Shown one piece after another: positions 29,244 through 38,830 of a DNA stretch of 64,000 bases. This DNA comes from Aquabacterium sp. GTDB lineage: Bacteria; Pseudomonadota; Gammaproteobacteria; Burkholderiales; Burkholderiaceae_C. Location of the stretch: NCBI RefSeq assembly GCF_030652515.1, contig NZ_JAUSAR010000080.1, positions 1 through 64,000 of the forward strand. Direction: 5' to 3'. The first letter of the stretch is position 1; the number at the start of each line of letters is the position of its first letter. Below the pieces are notes generated by a model, which saw nothing but the letters and a program-made list of their open reading frames with translations, was not told the DNA's origin and did not search any database. A program made the position numbers and the translations under genes.

Positions 29244-29834
29244 ATGGAAAACACAATGACATCAATTGCACGAGCCTTGCTCCTCTCGATCGCCATGGCG
29301 GCACTGCCCGCCCTGGCCGCCACAGAGGTCAGAGGCGTCAAGTTCACCGACACCCTCCAGGCGGCCCAGCAATCGTTGAAGCTCAACGGCGCAGGCGTGC
29401 GGGTCAAAATCATCCTCGACCTCTATGCCGCGGGCCTGTACGTGGCCAAAACAGACCCCAATGCCACGGCGGTGATTGGCCAACCCGGGGCCAAGGTCAT
29501 GAAGATCGTGCTGCTGCGGGATTTGACAGGCGAGGACTTCGCCGATGCCACGGTCAAGGGTTTCAAGGCCAACAACAGCGAGGCGGATGTGGCCAAGTTC
29601 CAGGGCAAGCTGGAAGAAATCAAGGCCTTGATGCTGGATTTTGGCCCCGTCAAGAAAGGCACGGTCATCCAGATCGACTTTGTGCCTGGCGAAGGCACCC
29701 ACGTGCTGCTGGACGGCAAAAGACGAGGCCCTGAAGTCACCGGCGATGACTTTCAGCAAGCGGTGCTGCGCATCTGGCTGGGCCCCAAACCGGTGGATTC
29801 CGACCTGAAGCAATCGCTACTGGGCGGCAAATAA
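29244..29834 (+). CDS. Secreted chalcone-isomerase-like protein
   Basis: A 196-residue protein with a signal peptide (about residues 1-26, cleavage near ALAA-TE) and a chalcone isomerase-like domain: VRGVKFTDTLQ, LNGAGVR, DLYAAGLYV and a C-terminal VLRIWLGPKPVDSDLKQSLLG. Bacterial homologues are probably periplasmic lipid- or fatty-acid-binding folds rather than flavonoid enzymes. No plant-type pathway genes are present. The function is unknown. Confidence 0.85.
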   Translation: MENTMTSIARALLLSIAMAALPALAATEVRGVKFTDTLQAAQQSLKLNGAGVRVKIILDLYAAGLYVAKTDPNATAVIGQPGAKVMKIVLLRDLTGEDFADATVKGFKANNSEADVAKFQGKLEEIKALMLDFGPVKKGTVIQIDFVPGEGTHVLLDGKRRGPEVTGDDFQQAVLRIWLGPKPVDSDLKQSLLGGK

Positions 29835-29878
29835 GGCACAAAACAACCGACTGTGATCAATGTCATGGTCGAAACGAC

Positions 29879-29907
29879 TTGAAACAATTTGGTTTATTGC
29901 CGATAAG
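29879..29907 (+). promoter_or_regulatory. Candidate sigma-28 (FliA) or sigma-70 promoter for the HDOD gene
   Basis: GCCGATAA at 29899-29906 matches the FliA -10 octamer exactly, with TGAA (consensus TAAA) 15 bp upstream at 29880-29883. Alternatively TTGAAA (29879-29884), a 17-bp spacer and GATAAG (29902-29907) could be a sigma-70 promoter. Transcription would start about 27 bp before the ATG. Confidence 0.5.
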
Positions 29908-29939
29908 GTGACCATCTGCATTGATTTTGCAGGCCCCTC

Positions 29940-30782
29940 ATGATCGATCAAGCATTGCCCACCCTGAAGGACTGGATCACGGTTTTCACCCGTGCCGAGA
30001 TCCCCGTGTTGCCCGCCTCCGTCGCCGAGCTGGCCGAGTTGCGGGCCATGGAGGAGGCCAAGGGCAATGTCGATGCGCACATGCTGTCGCAGAACCTGGG
30101 CGGCGATCCCCTGATGACGCTGAAGGTGTTGATGCAGGTCTCGCAAGACTGCCATCGTCGGCACATCAGTTCGCCCGAAACGCTCACGGCCGCCATCCTG
30201 ATGCAGGGCATCGGCCCATTTTTCAGCACCAACGCGAACGTGGTTTCGGTGATCGATTGGCTGGCAGACCACCCCGATGCCTTGAGTGGCTTGCTCAAGG
30301 TCATCAAGCGGGCTCGCAGGGCCGCCCACCTGGCCGTGACATTCGCCAGCCACCGCCAAGACGAAGACGCCGACATGATCCAGGAAGCCGCGCTGCTGCA
30401 CGACTTTGCCGAGATGCTGCTGTGGTGCCATGCCCCAACCCTGGCATTGACCATCGCACAGAGACAGAAAGCGGATCACACCCTTCGTTCAGCCGATGTC
30501 CAGAAAGAAGTGTTGGGCATTGAATTGACCGACCTGGCGCACGCTTTGATGGAGGCTTGGCAACTGCCGGAGCTGCTGATCAAGAACACCGATGACCGCA
30601 ACGCCGAGCACCCCAGGGTGAAAACCGTGTTGCTGGCCGTTCGCATTGCCCGCCACACCCAGTATGGCTGGGAAGACCCTCACGCCCAGGCTGCCCTGCC
30701 CGATGACATCGCCGACGTCGCCAAATTGTTGACGCTGTCCGACGAATCCGCCAAGCGCAAAATCATGGAAATCGACAACTGA
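29940..30782 (+). CDS. HDOD domain protein
   Basis: A 280-residue stand-alone HDOD protein. PVLPASVAELAELR and DPLMTLKVL are followed by the HD-like region IQEAALLHDFAEMLLW near residue 145, then LGIELTDLAHALMEAWQLPELL, the usual HDOD tail motif. The catalytic HD metal site is degenerate, as normal for HDOD. Such proteins act in signalling, motility and c-di-GMP networks, but no output domain is fused here. Its upstream region has an exact FliA-type -10 octamer. It converges on the S49 peptidase with a 12-bp gap. Confidence 0.87.
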   Translation: MIDQALPTLKDWITVFTRAEIPVLPASVAELAELRAMEEAKGNVDAHMLSQNLGGDPLMTLKVLMQVSQDCHRRHISSPETLTAAILMQGIGPFFSTNANVVSVIDWLADHPDALSGLLKVIKRARRAAHLAVTFASHRQDEDADMIQEAALLHDFAEMLLWCHAPTLALTIAQRQKADHTLRSADVQKEVLGIELTDLAHALMEAWQLPELLIKNTDDRNAEHPRVKTVLLAVRIARHTQYGWEDPHAQAALPDDIADVAKLLTLSDESAKRKIMEIDN

Positions 30783-30794
30783 CTGGCAAACCAA

Positions 30795-31751
30795 TCAGCG
30801 GATCGACACTGAACTGCGCATGGCGTGCACCACACCACTGCCAAAAGCCGCGCCAAAGCGCTTGGCCAGACGCTCGGCCAGATTTTCCTTGAGCGTGTAA
30901 TCGATGATGTCTTCGGCCTTGATGACATCGCGCGCCAGGATATCAAGGCTGCCCACGTGATCGGCCAAGCCCAGCTTCACGGCCTCCTGGCCGTTCCAGA
31001 ACAGGCCTGAAAAAGTCTCCGGGGTTTCTTGCAGGCGTTTGCCACGGCCCTGGCGCACCACGGCGATGAACTGCTGGTGGATCTGGTCCAACATGGCTTG
31101 GGCAAAAACCTCGTGCTGCGGATTGCGTGGCGAGTAGGGGTCCAGCATGCCCTTGTTGGCACCGGCTGTGAGCAGGCGGCGCTCCACGCCAGCCTTGTCC
31201 ATGATGCCCACAAAACCAAACCCGTCCATCAGCACGCCGATCGAGCCCACCATCGAGGCCTTGTCCACGTAGATTTCATCGGCGCCCACGGCGATGTAGT
31301 ACGCCGCCGAGGCGCACATTTCCTCGCACACGGCATAGACCTTCTTCTTGTGCAAGACCTTCAGGCGGCGGATTTCGTCGTTGACCAAGCCAGCCTGGAC
31401 CGGGCTGCCACCCGGCGAATTCAGGCGAATGACCACGGCCTGGGCACCCGCATCTTCAAAAGCGCTTCGCAAGGCGGTGGTCAGGTTGTCGGCATTGGCA
31501 TCGGTGTCGCCACCAATTTCGCCACGCACTTCGACCAGGGCGGTGTGGGGGGCGGATGGGGCCGTCGATGTCGGCATGTTCTGCATCGCCGCCCAGATCA
31601 TGCTGCCTGCGATCAGGATCCAGATGATGCGCCAAAGCCAGCGCCAACGACGCTCACGGCGTTGCTGCAGCAAATAGGCCCTGGCGAACTCTTCCAACAT
31701 GCTGTGCTGGGCTGCAGCGATGGGGGAAGAAGACGGATCGACTGCGCTCAT
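30795..31751 (-). CDS. S49-family signal peptide peptidase (short SppA-like)
   Basis: About 318 residues with a single N-terminal membrane helix (near residues 38-58, IIWILIAGSMIWAAM) and one S49 domain. Catalytic residues are recognisable: Ser in MCASAAYYIA and Lys in GANKGMLDP; LNSPGGSP is the conserved loop. The size fits the short SppA/SohB type that degrades cleaved signal peptides in the membrane. ATG 31751 is chosen over an upstream TTG. It forms a same-strand run with the Rieske, HAD and rluC genes. Confidence 0.9.
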   Translation of the reverse strand: MSAVDPSSSPIAAAQHSMLEEFARAYLLQQRRERRWRWLWRIIWILIAGSMIWAAMQNMPTSTAPSAPHTALVEVRGEIGGDTDANADNLTTALRSAFEDAGAQAVVIRLNSPGGSPVQAGLVNDEIRRLKVLHKKKVYAVCEEMCASAAYYIAVGADEIYVDKASMVGSIGVLMDGFGFVGIMDKAGVERRLLTAGANKGMLDPYSPRNPQHEVFAQAMLDQIHQQFIAVVRQGRGKRLQETPETFSGLFWNGQEAVKLGLADHVGSLDILARDVIKAEDIIDYTLKENLAERLAKRFGAAFGSGVVHAMRSSVSIR

Positions 31752-31766
31752 GAACAAGACACTCTC

Positions 31767-32144
31767 TTAGAAAATAGGCTGGATGCGGTCGCTAGGATAC
31801 CAATACACCTGTTTGTCGCGCTCTTCGACGGTCATCTTGACCAGGCGCTTGCCCACGCAGGGGCCGCCCACGCACTGGCCATTCGGCGGGTCGTACAGCG
31901 CGCCATGGACCGAACAGATGATGAAGCGCTTGTCCTGGTCCCAGAACTGGCCGGGCTGCCAGTCCATCTGGGTGGGCACGTGGGCGCACTGGTTCAGGTA
32001 GGCCACCACCTCGTTGTCGTAGCGCACGGCAAAGGCCGACACACTCTGCCCCCACTCCAGCACATCGAAAACCACGGCCTCGCCGCACTCTTCCAGAGCG
32101 GACGACTCACACAGGAACTGGGGCTCTTTGTTCAATTCAGGCAT
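31767..32144 (-). CDS. Rieske 2Fe-2S protein
   Basis: A 125-residue small Rieske protein. The cluster ligands are CAH and CSVH, separated by about 20 residues. No membrane segment or export signal is seen, so it is probably a cytoplasmic ferredoxin-like electron carrier or a regulator of a partner enzyme; the partner is not identified. It overlaps the HAD gene by 8 bp and precedes the S49 peptidase, an order common in Comamonadaceae. Confidence 0.88.
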   Translation of the reverse strand: MPELNKEPQFLCESSALEECGEAVVFDVLEWGQSVSAFAVRYDNEVVAYLNQCAHVPTQMDWQPGQFWDQDKRFIICSVHGALYDPPNGQCVGGPCVGKRLVKMTVEERDKQVYWYPSDRIQPIF

Positions 32145-32814
32145 GTTGCAACAACCACTGCTTTAGTTCGGCCACGGAGTGGGCCACGTGACGGGTGGGG
32201 TAATCCGCGAAAGCGGTGGGTTCGTGCGCCCCGTAGCTCACCGCCAACGAATGGGCGCCCGCATTGACCGCCAGTTGCAGATCGTGCGTGGTGTCGCCGA
32301 TCATCAAGGTGCGCTCAGGGCTGATACTGAACTCGGCCATCAACTCCTGCAGCATCAGTGGATGCGGCTTGGACTGGGTTTCATCGGCGGTGCGGGTGGC
32401 GTCGAACACGCCGCGCAAGGCGACGTGCTCCAGGGCTTCGTTCAGACCCGAGCGAGTTTTGCCCGTGGCCACGGCCAGCCAGTGGTGCCGCGACTTGAGT
32501 TCGGCCAGCAATTCCAGCGAGCCGTCAAACAGACTGAGTTCGTGCTGGCGCTGGAAATAGTGATGGCGGTAGCGCAGGCCCAGCTCGGGCACACGCTCCT
32601 TGGGCAAAGTGGGCGCCACATGCGCCAGGGCATCGTGCAAACCCAGGCCGATCACATAAGACGCCGCGGTGCGCGACGGAATCGGCAACGCCAGGTCAGC
32701 GCACGCTGCCTGGATGCACCGCACGATCAGCGCGGTCGAATCGTAAAGCGTGCCGTCCCAATCAAAAACTATCAGGTCGAACTGGCGGGGACGTGATGAA
32801 GAGGGTGAATTCAT
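32137..32814 (-). CDS. HAD-IA hydrolase, phosphoglycolate phosphatase-like
   Basis: A 225-residue HAD phosphatase. Motif I is FDWDGTLYDS near residue 15, motif II lies in VATGKTRSG and motif IV is MIGDTTHDLQLA. It resembles Gph and related phosphatases, but the substrate cannot be read from sequence. ATG 32814 is preferred over a GTG three codons upstream. It starts 11 bp after the rluC stop, an arrangement conserved from rluC-HAD pairs in proteobacteria. Confidence 0.88.
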   Translation of the reverse strand: MNSPSSSRPRQFDLIVFDWDGTLYDSTALIVRCIQAACADLALPIPSRTAASYVIGLGLHDALAHVAPTLPKERVPELGLRYRHHYFQRQHELSLFDGSLELLAELKSRHHWLAVATGKTRSGLNEALEHVALRGVFDATRTADETQSKPHPLMLQELMAEFSISPERTLMIGDTTHDLQLAVNAGAHSLAVSYGAHEPTAFADYPTRHVAHSVAELKQWLLQHA

Positions 32815-32824
32815 GGTCGGCACT

Positions 32825-33862
32825 TTACTTGGGCACTGATGCCAGCGCGGTCAACAGTGACTCGCAGTCGGTCGGCAAGGAGGCTTGGAACGTCATGTCT
32901 TCACCGGTGACTGGATGGGGCAGGCGCAAATACCGGGCATGCAGGAACATGCGTTCGAAACGCACACCGGCCACCGCCCCACCCCGGGCCATGGCTTTGT
33001 TCAAGGTGAAATCACCGTACTTGTCGTCGCCCACGATGGGGTGGCCTTCGCTGAGCAAATGGACGCGGATCTGGTGCGTGCGACCCGTTTTGATCGTGAC
33101 GTCCAGCAGGCTGAAGTCAGCGTAATGCTTCATCACCTTGACCAATGAAATAGAGCGGCGGCCGTCGTCGTTGTCATCCGCCACGGCCTTGACGCGGCGC
33201 TCGCCATCCGCCGTCAGGAATTTGTGCAGCGCCACATCGATGACCTTTTTGTGGTCGGGCCAGGTGCCGATCACCAGGGCCGCGTAGGTTTTTTGCACCT
33301 TGCGCTCGCGGAAATGCTCTTGCAGTGTGGTCAAAGCGCTGCGTTTTTTGGCCACCAGTAATATGCCGGAGGTTTCTTTATCCAACCGATGGACCAATTC
33401 CAGAAACTTGGCTTGAGGACGCGCGCGGCGCAATTGTTCGATGACGCCGAAACTCACGCCACTGCCCCCATGCACTGCCACACCGGCGGGTTTGTTGATG
33501 GCCAGCACGTGCTCGTCTTCAAACAATATGGGGAATTCCTTGGCCGGCACCGTGCTTTCGGATTCAGCGGGTTTGTCTGACAAACGCAAGGGGGGCACGC
33601 GCACCTCGTCCCCCAGAGCCAGGCGAGTGTCGGCCGAGGCGCGCCCCTTGTTCACGCGCACCTCACCGCTGCGGATGATTCTGTAAACCAGGGTTTTAGG
33701 CGCGCCTTTGAGCACCTTGATCAGGTAATTGTCCAGACGCTGGCCTGCACCGCCTTCATCGATGGTCAAGCGCTGTACCGCAGCGGGGGTCGAAGTGCTT
33801 GAATTCACTGGCTTTTTTGGACTGTGAGATGCGGATTTCGCACCTATAATGGGCTGAGCCAC
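32825..33862 (-). CDS. rluC: 23S rRNA pseudouridine(955/2504/2580) synthase RluC
   Basis: A RluA-family synthase with an S4 domain (QRLDNYLIKVLKGAPK, then RSGEVRVNKGR) and catalytic HRLDKETSG with GRTHQIRVHL downstream. Divergent placement against rne is the hallmark of RluC. The start is uncertain: the frame is open to 34024, but family alignment favours GTG 33862 or GTG 33808; the conserved part begins around 33775. If 33862 is right, the coding start overlaps the predicted rne promoter. Confidence 0.92.
   Translation of the reverse strand: MAQPIIGAKSASHSPKKPVNSSTSTPAAVQRLTIDEGGAGQRLDNYLIKVLKGAPKTLVYRIIRSGEVRVNKGRASADTRLALGDEVRVPPLRLSDKPAESESTVPAKEFPILFEDEHVLAINKPAGVAVHGGSGVSFGVIEQLRRARPQAKFLELVHRLDKETSGILLVAKKRSALTTLQEHFRERKVQKTYAALVIGTWPDHKKVIDVALHKFLTADGERRVKAVADDNDDGRRSISLVKVMKHYADFSLLDVTIKTGRTHQIRVHLLSEGHPIVGDDKYGDFTLNKAMARGGAVAGVRFERMFLHARYLRLPHPVTGEDMTFQASLPTDCESLLTALASVPK
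33845..33850 (+). promoter_or_regulatory. Consensus -10 element, candidate rne promoter
   Basis: TATAAT, a perfect -10, on the rne strand in the rluC/rne divergent region. The hexamer 17 bp upstream (CTGTGA) is a weak -35. A start near 33857 would give rne a leader of roughly 670 nt, longer than the 361-nt E. coli rne leader. Confidence 0.5.
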
Positions 33863-34447
33863 GTGATGAAGTGTTGTGATTGTTAAATTGCAGTCGCAAT
33901 CTTTGGCGAAGCCAAGCGAGAGTTTACCTTTTGAGACCGCTTTGCATCGCCCAGACGTGGCCCGGCGGGGAGTCCCGCCAAATTGATGGTGATGCATCAC
34001 GTGCTGCGTTCCGGAGAAAACCACCCAAGGTGTGGTCTTGCCAGGTCGCCGCGTGTGTCAGAGCCAATGTCGAACGAACCACGACTCAAGGTTTTTTGGC
34101 GCCAGAGATTCATTTCGCTGGTGTCCGCGTCGAGTGACCGCACTAATGTCCCGGCCTATCCTGCACGTTTCCATTGCCGCCCCACACCTCACCATGCCCC
34201 GCACAACGGGTTGTGGCGCTGAGGTGTGCGCGAGCCACTGGACAATACGGCCCGATTCGCCCTCCCCCTGCCCGATGCCCTGGTTTGACGAGGACTTGCT
34301 GTACAGCGGTCCCGACAATCCGTGGTGGTCGCCAGGGGCCTGTGCCACGTCACCCGCGCATGCGCCCCTGCTGCACTGACCCTCTCGGTCACCAGCCACG
34401 GCAATTCCTTCTCGGTTCTTTCTGCGTTGACTCGTGCATGAAGGTTG

Positions 34448-34467
34448 CCACTGACTCCGGTCGGTGG
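34448..34467 (+). promoter_or_regulatory. rne leader hairpin with C(UCCG)G tetraloop
   Basis: CCACTGAC pairs with GTCGGTGG over 8 bp (one G-U pair) around UCCG, a member of the very stable UNCG tetraloop class closed by C-G. It lies 57 nt before the rne ATG. An RNA function is likely. Confidence 0.65.
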
Positions 34468-34472
34468 TGAAT

Positions 34473-34507
34473 CGAGGTCTGCCTGGTGCCATCCAGGGCC
34501 GGCCTCG
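34473..34507 (+). promoter_or_regulatory. Second rne leader hairpin just before the ribosome site
   Basis: CGAGG (34473-34477) pairs with CCTCG (34503-34507), enclosing CCTGG (34482-34486) paired with CCAGG (34493-34497). The helix ends 8 nt before the GGAG ribosome site at 34516-34519. Confidence 0.55.
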
Positions 34508-34524
34508 CATGGACTGGAGTTCAC

Positions 34525-37500
34525 ATGAAACGCATGCTGATCAATGCCACGCAGCCTGAAGAGCGCCGCCTGGCCATCGTCGACGGACAAAAGCTCCTCG
34601 ACTTCGAGACCGAAATCGAGGGCCGCGAACAGCGCAAGGGCAACATTTACAAAGCCGTTGTGACCCGCGTCGAGCCTTCGCTCGAGGCCTGCTTCGTCGA
34701 CTACGGCGAAGAGCGCCACGGTTTCCTGCCCTTCAAGGAAATCTCGCGCCAATATTTCCGCGAGGGCGTTGACGTCCGCTCGGCCCGCATTCAAGACGCG
34801 ATCAAGGAGGGGCAGGAACTGCTCGTCCAGGTCGAAAAAGAAGAGCGCGGCAACAAGGGCGCGGCCCTGACCACCTTCGTGTCGCTGGCCGGCCGATACT
34901 TGGTCCTCATGCCCAACAACCCGCGTGGTGGTGGCGTCAGCCGCCGCATCGAGGGCGATGACCGCGAAGAGCTCAAAGAAGCCATGGATCAGCTCGAATA
35001 CCCCAAGGGTATGAGCCTGATCGCCCGCACCGCTGGCATCGGCCGCACCGCCGCCGAGCTGCAGTGGGACCTGAACTACATGCTCAAGCTGTGGACGGCC
35101 ATTGACGAGGCCTCCGGCACAGGCAAAGGCGCCTTCCTGATCTATCAGGAATCGTCCTTGGTGATTCGCGCCATCCGCGATTACTTCACCTCCGACATCG
35201 GCGAAATCCTGATCGACACGGACGACATCTACGAGCAGGCCAAGCAGTTCATGCTGCACGTCATGCCCGACACGGCCAACCGCGTGAAGCGCTACCGTGA
35301 CGATGCCCCGCTGTTCTCGCGTTTCCAGATCGAACACCAGATCGAAACGGCCTTCAGCCGCACGGTGAACCTGCCTTCCGGCGGCGCCATCGTGATCGAC
35401 CACACCGAAGCCCTGGTCTCGGTGGACGTGAACTCGGCGCGCGCCACCCGTGGCAGCGACATCGAGGAAACCGCCACCCGCACCAACCTGGAAGCGGCCG
35501 ACGAAATCGCCCGCCAGATGCGCTTGCGCGACCTGGGCGGCCTGATCGTGGTCGACTTCATCGACATGGAAGAGTCGAAGAACCGCCGCGAGGTCGAGAC
35601 CCGACTGCGCGATGCCCTGCGCTTCGACCGTGCCCGTGTGCAATTGGCCGCCATCAGCAAGTTCGGCCTGCTGGAAATGTCGCGCCAACGCCTGCGCCCC
35701 GCGCTGAGCGAAGGTTCGCACATCACTTGCCCACGTTGCAACGGCACGGGCCACATCCGCGACACCGAATCGTCGGCGCTGCAGATCCTGCGCATCATTC
35801 AAGAAGAATCGATGAAGGACGGCACGTCCGCCGTGCACGTGCAAGTGCCGGTCGAAGTGACCTCGTTCCTGCTGAACGAAAAGCGCACCGAGATCACCAA
35901 GATCGAGCTGAAGCAACGCGTGACCGTGCTGTTGATCCCAAACAAGCACATCGAAACGCCCAACTACAAGCTCGAGCGCCTGCGCCACGACGACCCGCGC
36001 CTGGAAAACATCCAGACCAGCTACTCGATGATCGAGGAACCCGAGGAAGACGTCGGCATCACGCGCCGTGAAAAGAGCAAGCCCAAGCAAGAGCCGATCA
36101 TCAAGGGCGTGTTGCCCGATCAGCCTGCGCCCACGGCCGTGCCCAAGCACGAACCTGCGCTGGAATCGGCGGCCACGCCCGTCGCCGCCGTGCCCAAGCC
36201 CGTGGCAGTGCCGCCTGCACCATCGACCGGCGGCTTCTTTGGCTGGATCAAGAGCCTGTTCTCCAGCACGCCAGCATTCACGCCTGCGCCTGAAGTCAAG
36301 CCCGTGCAAGAAGCCCCGAAGGACACCGCCAAGGACGATGGCAAGGGCGGCCGAGGCGGCAAGGGCCGTGGCCGTCGTGACGGTCAAGGCCGTGGCGGCG
36401 AACGCAGCGCCAACGGCAATGGCGAACGCGCCGAGCGTGGCGGTGAGCGTGGTGGCCGTGGCGAGCGTGGTGAACGCGCCGACCGTGGTGGCGAACGCAC
36501 CGAGCGCCCTGCTGCCGCTGAAGGCCGTGAGCCCCGTGAAGGCGGCCGTGGTGGCCGTGGCCGTGGCCCGCGCGAAGACCGCGCTGCCGCGACCGAGATC
36601 ACCAACGAGCTGAACGCCCGTGGCGAAGCCGCGCCGCGTCAAACCGATGAAGCCCGCCCCGAAGGTGGCCGTGGACGCGGTGGACGTGGCCGTGGTGATC
36701 GCCAGGAACGCGCGCCCCGTGACAACGTCGCGGTGGATGTGCCCGAGAACGCCTTTGTCGACACCATCCCCGTGGGCCCCGACGCGCCAGCTGAAGGCAC
36801 GGCAGAACGCGATGGCGCACGCCGCCGTCGCCGTGGTGGACGTGGTCGTGGCGAGCGTGACGATGCGGCCCTGAACACCGAAGGTCAAACGACTGAGCAA
36901 CCGTCGGCTGAACCTGGTGACACGACACCTCGCCAGCAAGAAGAAGCTGTTCGCACTGAAGGCGCCGACGACTTCACTGAAGGCGAGCGCCCTGAAGGTG
37001 AAGGCGAGAACGCCGATGGCCGCCGCCGTGGCCGTGGACGCGACCGCAATCGCCGTGGTGACCGCCGTGACCGCCCTGTGGGCACGGACGATACCCAAGC
37101 GGCCATTGAGCCGGCACCACAACCTGGTTTGAACTTGACATTGCCGTCACCCTCAGCCGATGTGGGCCCGTTCAGCCTGGCGCCCAGCAGCGTTTCGGCA
37201 GCCCCCGCTGCTGAGGCGTCGTTTGAGCCGGTGGAAGAAACGCCGCCTGTGGCTTTGGCCGTCGCCCCCGTGGAAGCCATCCATGTGCCAGCCCCTGTGG
37301 CAGCAGCCCCCGTGGCCGCTGCTGAACCAGTGGCCGTCGCAGCACCGGCAGCCCCTCAGGCCGAAGCCTTTGTCTTGCCCCTGAACGACCTCAATGCGAT
37401 TGCGCAAAACGCAGGCCTGCAGTGGGTGAACTCGGACTCGGACAAGGTCAACGCCATCCGCGAAGCGATTGCCCGTGAACCCAAGCCGGCCCATGTGCCG

Positions 37501-37608
37501 CGCGAGCGTCCGCCCGTGGTGATCGCTGACGAAGGCCCTTTGGTGTTGGTCGAGACCCGCAAGGACCTCAACCAGATCAAGCTGCCTTTCGAGTCGACCG
37601 CCAACTGA
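34525..37608 (+). CDS. rne: Ribonuclease E
   Basis: A 1027-residue RNase E, the endonuclease that drives mRNA decay and rRNA/tRNA processing. ATG 34525 has a GGAG site 5 bp upstream. The S1 domain covers about residues 35-120, the catalytic Asp region is [14 protein letters not shown] near residue 350, and the Zn-link is CPRCNGTG near residue 402. A short amphipathic segment at residues 569-580 ([12 protein letters not shown]) matches the position of the E. coli membrane-targeting helix. The remainder is disordered, rich in Arg/Gly (residues 610-840) and then Ala/Pro, ending in a conserved QIKLPFE tail. RNase G is excluded by length. Confidence 0.97.
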   Translation: MKRMLINATQPEERRLAIVDGQKLLDFETEIEGREQRKGNIYKAVVTRVEPSLEACFVDYGEERHGFLPFKEISRQYFREGVDVRSARIQDAIKEGQELLVQVEKEERGNKGAALTTFVSLAGRYLVLMPNNPRGGGVSRRIEGDDREELKEAMDQLEYPKGMSLIARTAGIGRTAAELQWDLNYMLKLWTAIDEASGTGKGAFLIYQESSLVIRAIRDYFTSDIGEILIDTDDIYEQAKQFMLHVMPDTANRVKRYRDDAPLFSRFQIEHQIETAFSRTVNLPSGGAIVIDHTEALVSVDVNSARATRGSDIEETATRTNLEAADEIARQMRLRDLGGLIVVDFIDMEESKNRREVETRLRDALRFDRARVQLAAISKFGLLEMSRQRLRPALSEGSHITCPRCNGTGHIRDTESSALQILRIIQEESMKDGTSAVHVQVPVEVTSFLLNEKRTEITKIELKQRVTVLLIPNKHIETPNYKLERLRHDDPRLENIQTSYSMIEEPEEDVGITRREKSKPKQEPIIKGVLPDQPAPTAVPKHEPALESAATPVAAVPKPVAVPPAPSTGGFFGWIKSLFSSTPAFTPAPEVKPVQEAPKDTAKDDGKGGRGGKGRGRRDGQGRGGERSANGNGERAERGGERGGRGERGERADRGGERTERPAAAEGREPREGGRGGRGRGPREDRAAATEITNELNARGEAAPRQTDEARPEGGRGRGGRGRGDRQERAPRDNVAVDVPENAFVDTIPVGPDAPAEGTAERDGARRRRRGGRGRGERDDAALNTEGQTTEQPSAEPGDTTPRQQEEAVRTEGADDFTEGERPEGEGENADGRRRGRGRDRNRRGDRRDRPVGTDDTQAAIEPAPQPGLNLTLPSPSADVGPFSLAPSSVSAAPAAEASFEPVEETPPVALAVAPVEAIHVPAPVAAAPVAAAEPVAVAAPAAPQAEAFVLPLNDLNAIAQNAGLQWVNSDSDKVNAIREAIAREPKPAHVPRERPPVVIADEGPLVLVETRKDLNQIKLPFESTAN

Positions 37609-37626
37609 TCTGATCGACGCCCAATG

Positions 37627-37663
37627 AAAAGCGCCATCCCCGGCATGGGGATGGCGCTTTTTT
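37627..37663. terminator. Bidirectional rho-independent terminator between rne and nagZ
   Basis: GCGCCATCCCC and GGGGATGGCGC form an 11-bp perfect stem around GGCAT, flanked by AAAA on one side and TTTTTT on the other. It serves the two convergent genes. Confidence 0.93.
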
Positions 37664-37714
37664 CATGGTCCGCCCACTTTGCAGCGGGCGATCATCTCGG
37701 TCAGGGCAGGCGCA

Positions 37715-38830
37715 TCAAGCGGGCAAGCGGGCCAGGGCCTGGTGGTAGGGCGCGTGGTGCATCAGCTCATCCCAGGTGAGTGGCGCCGTTTGCGGCAGCA
37801 GGTCCAGCCGACGCGCCTCGCTGTCGGCGCTGGGCTCCCACAGGCCGCGCGCATGCGCGATCTGCAGGCCATCCAGTAAATCATCCACCGCCCTGCCGCC
37901 TTTCAAGGATTGGTTGCACAGCAGCACCAGGTCACAACCGGCGTTCAAAGCCGCCACGGCGCCTTGCGTATGGTCGCCCGCCACGCTGGCGCCTTCCATG
38001 CTCAGGTCATCGCTGAAGATGGCCCCGGTGAAACCCATCTTCTCGCGCAGGATATCCTGCAGCCAGCGTTGTGAAAAACCGGCAGGCATGTCATCCACCT
38101 TCGGATAGATGACGTGGGCAGGCATCACGCTGGTCAGCGAGGTGCTCATCCATTCATAAGGCTTGGCATCGTCGCTCAGGATCGCTTTGAGGCTGCGGCG
38201 GTCAATGGGCACGTCCACGTGCGAATCGGCCTTGACGAAGCCGTGGCCGGGAAAATGCTTGCCGCAGTTGGCCATGCCAGCCAGCAAAAGGCCATGCATC
38301 ACGCTCTTGGCCAGCAGGGTCACCACGCGAGGGTCGCGGTGAAAGGCCCGGTCGCCGATCACGCTGCTTTCGCCGAAATCCAGGTCCAGCACCGGCGTGA
38401 AGGTCAGGTCAACGCCGCAGGCGCGCAACTCGCTGGCCAGCACGTAGCCGCACGCGGTGGCGGCATCGCTGGCGGCCATGGCGCCGCTGCCCTCGCCTGC
38501 CTTGCCATCCTTCATCCACATCTCACCCAGGCGCCGCATGGGCGGTACGTGCGTGAAACCGTCGGTCTTGAAGCGCTGCACGCGTCCGCCTTCGTGGTCC
38601 ACGCAGATCAGTACATCAGGGCGCAATTCCTTGATCTCGGCGCACAGGGCCGTGAGCTGGACGCGACTCGCCCAGTTGCGGGCAAACAGGATCAGCCCGC
38701 CCGTGAGCGGGTGCTGCAGACGGCGCCGGTCATCGGCATTGAGGCTCAAGCCTTCGATGTCCAGCACCACAGGTGCGTGGACGATGTCGGAATCGGCATT
38801 GGCCTGGACGGAATGGGGCGATGAGCTCAT
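37715..38830 (-). CDS. nagZ: Beta-N-acetylhexosaminidase NagZ
   Basis: A 371-residue GH3 enzyme that removes GlcNAc from anhydro-muropeptides in cytoplasmic cell-wall recycling. Signatures are DHEGGRVQR near residue 78, [15 protein letters not shown] sequence ([22 protein letters not shown]) with the flexible-loop His, and [11 protein letters not shown] carrying the catalytic Asp. It overlaps acpS by 4 bp at the end of the lepA-to-nagZ run. No signal peptide is present, as expected. Confidence 0.96.
   Translation of the reverse strand: MSSSPHSVQANADSDIVHAPVVLDIEGLSLNADDRRRLQHPLTGGLILFARNWASRVQLTALCAEIKELRPDVLICVDHEGGRVQRFKTDGFTHVPPMRRLGEMWMKDGKAGEGSGAMAASDAATACGYVLASELRACGVDLTFTPVLDLDFGESSVIGDRAFHRDPRVVTLLAKSVMHGLLLAGMANCGKHFPGHGFVKADSHVDVPIDRRSLKAILSDDAKPYEWMSTSLTSVMPAHVIYPKVDDMPAGFSQRWLQDILREKMGFTGAIFSDDLSMEGASVAGDHTQGAVAALNAGCDLVLLCNQSLKGGRAVDDLLDGLQIAHARGLWEPSADSEARRLDLLPQTAPLTWDELMHHAPYHQALARLPA

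Larger units (their letters stand above)
33863..34524 (+). promoter_or_regulatory. 662-bp rluC-rne intergenic region: structured rne leader
   Basis: No gene is recognised. The segment holds several inverted repeats on the rne strand: TTGGC-GAA-GCCAA at 33903-33915, GGCGGG/CCCGCC at 33964-33979, the 12-bp palindrome GTGATGCATCAC at 33989-34000, a 9-bp stem pairing 34183-34191 with 34220-34228 around a CACAA/TTGTG stem, and two hairpins near the start codon listed separately. E. coli rne is autoregulated through leader hairpins cleaved by RNase E; a similar role is inferred. Confidence 0.6.

Noticed and set aside
29244..29834. Flavonoid-pathway chalcone isomerase
   Set aside because: The bacterial fold homologue is secreted and has no pathway partners here; an enzymatic flavonoid role is not supported.
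34189..37122. 977-codon open frame antisense to rne
   Set aside because: It mirrors the rne codon pattern, is Ala/Val/Gly-rich without domain features, and exists because GC-rich codons rarely give antisense stops.
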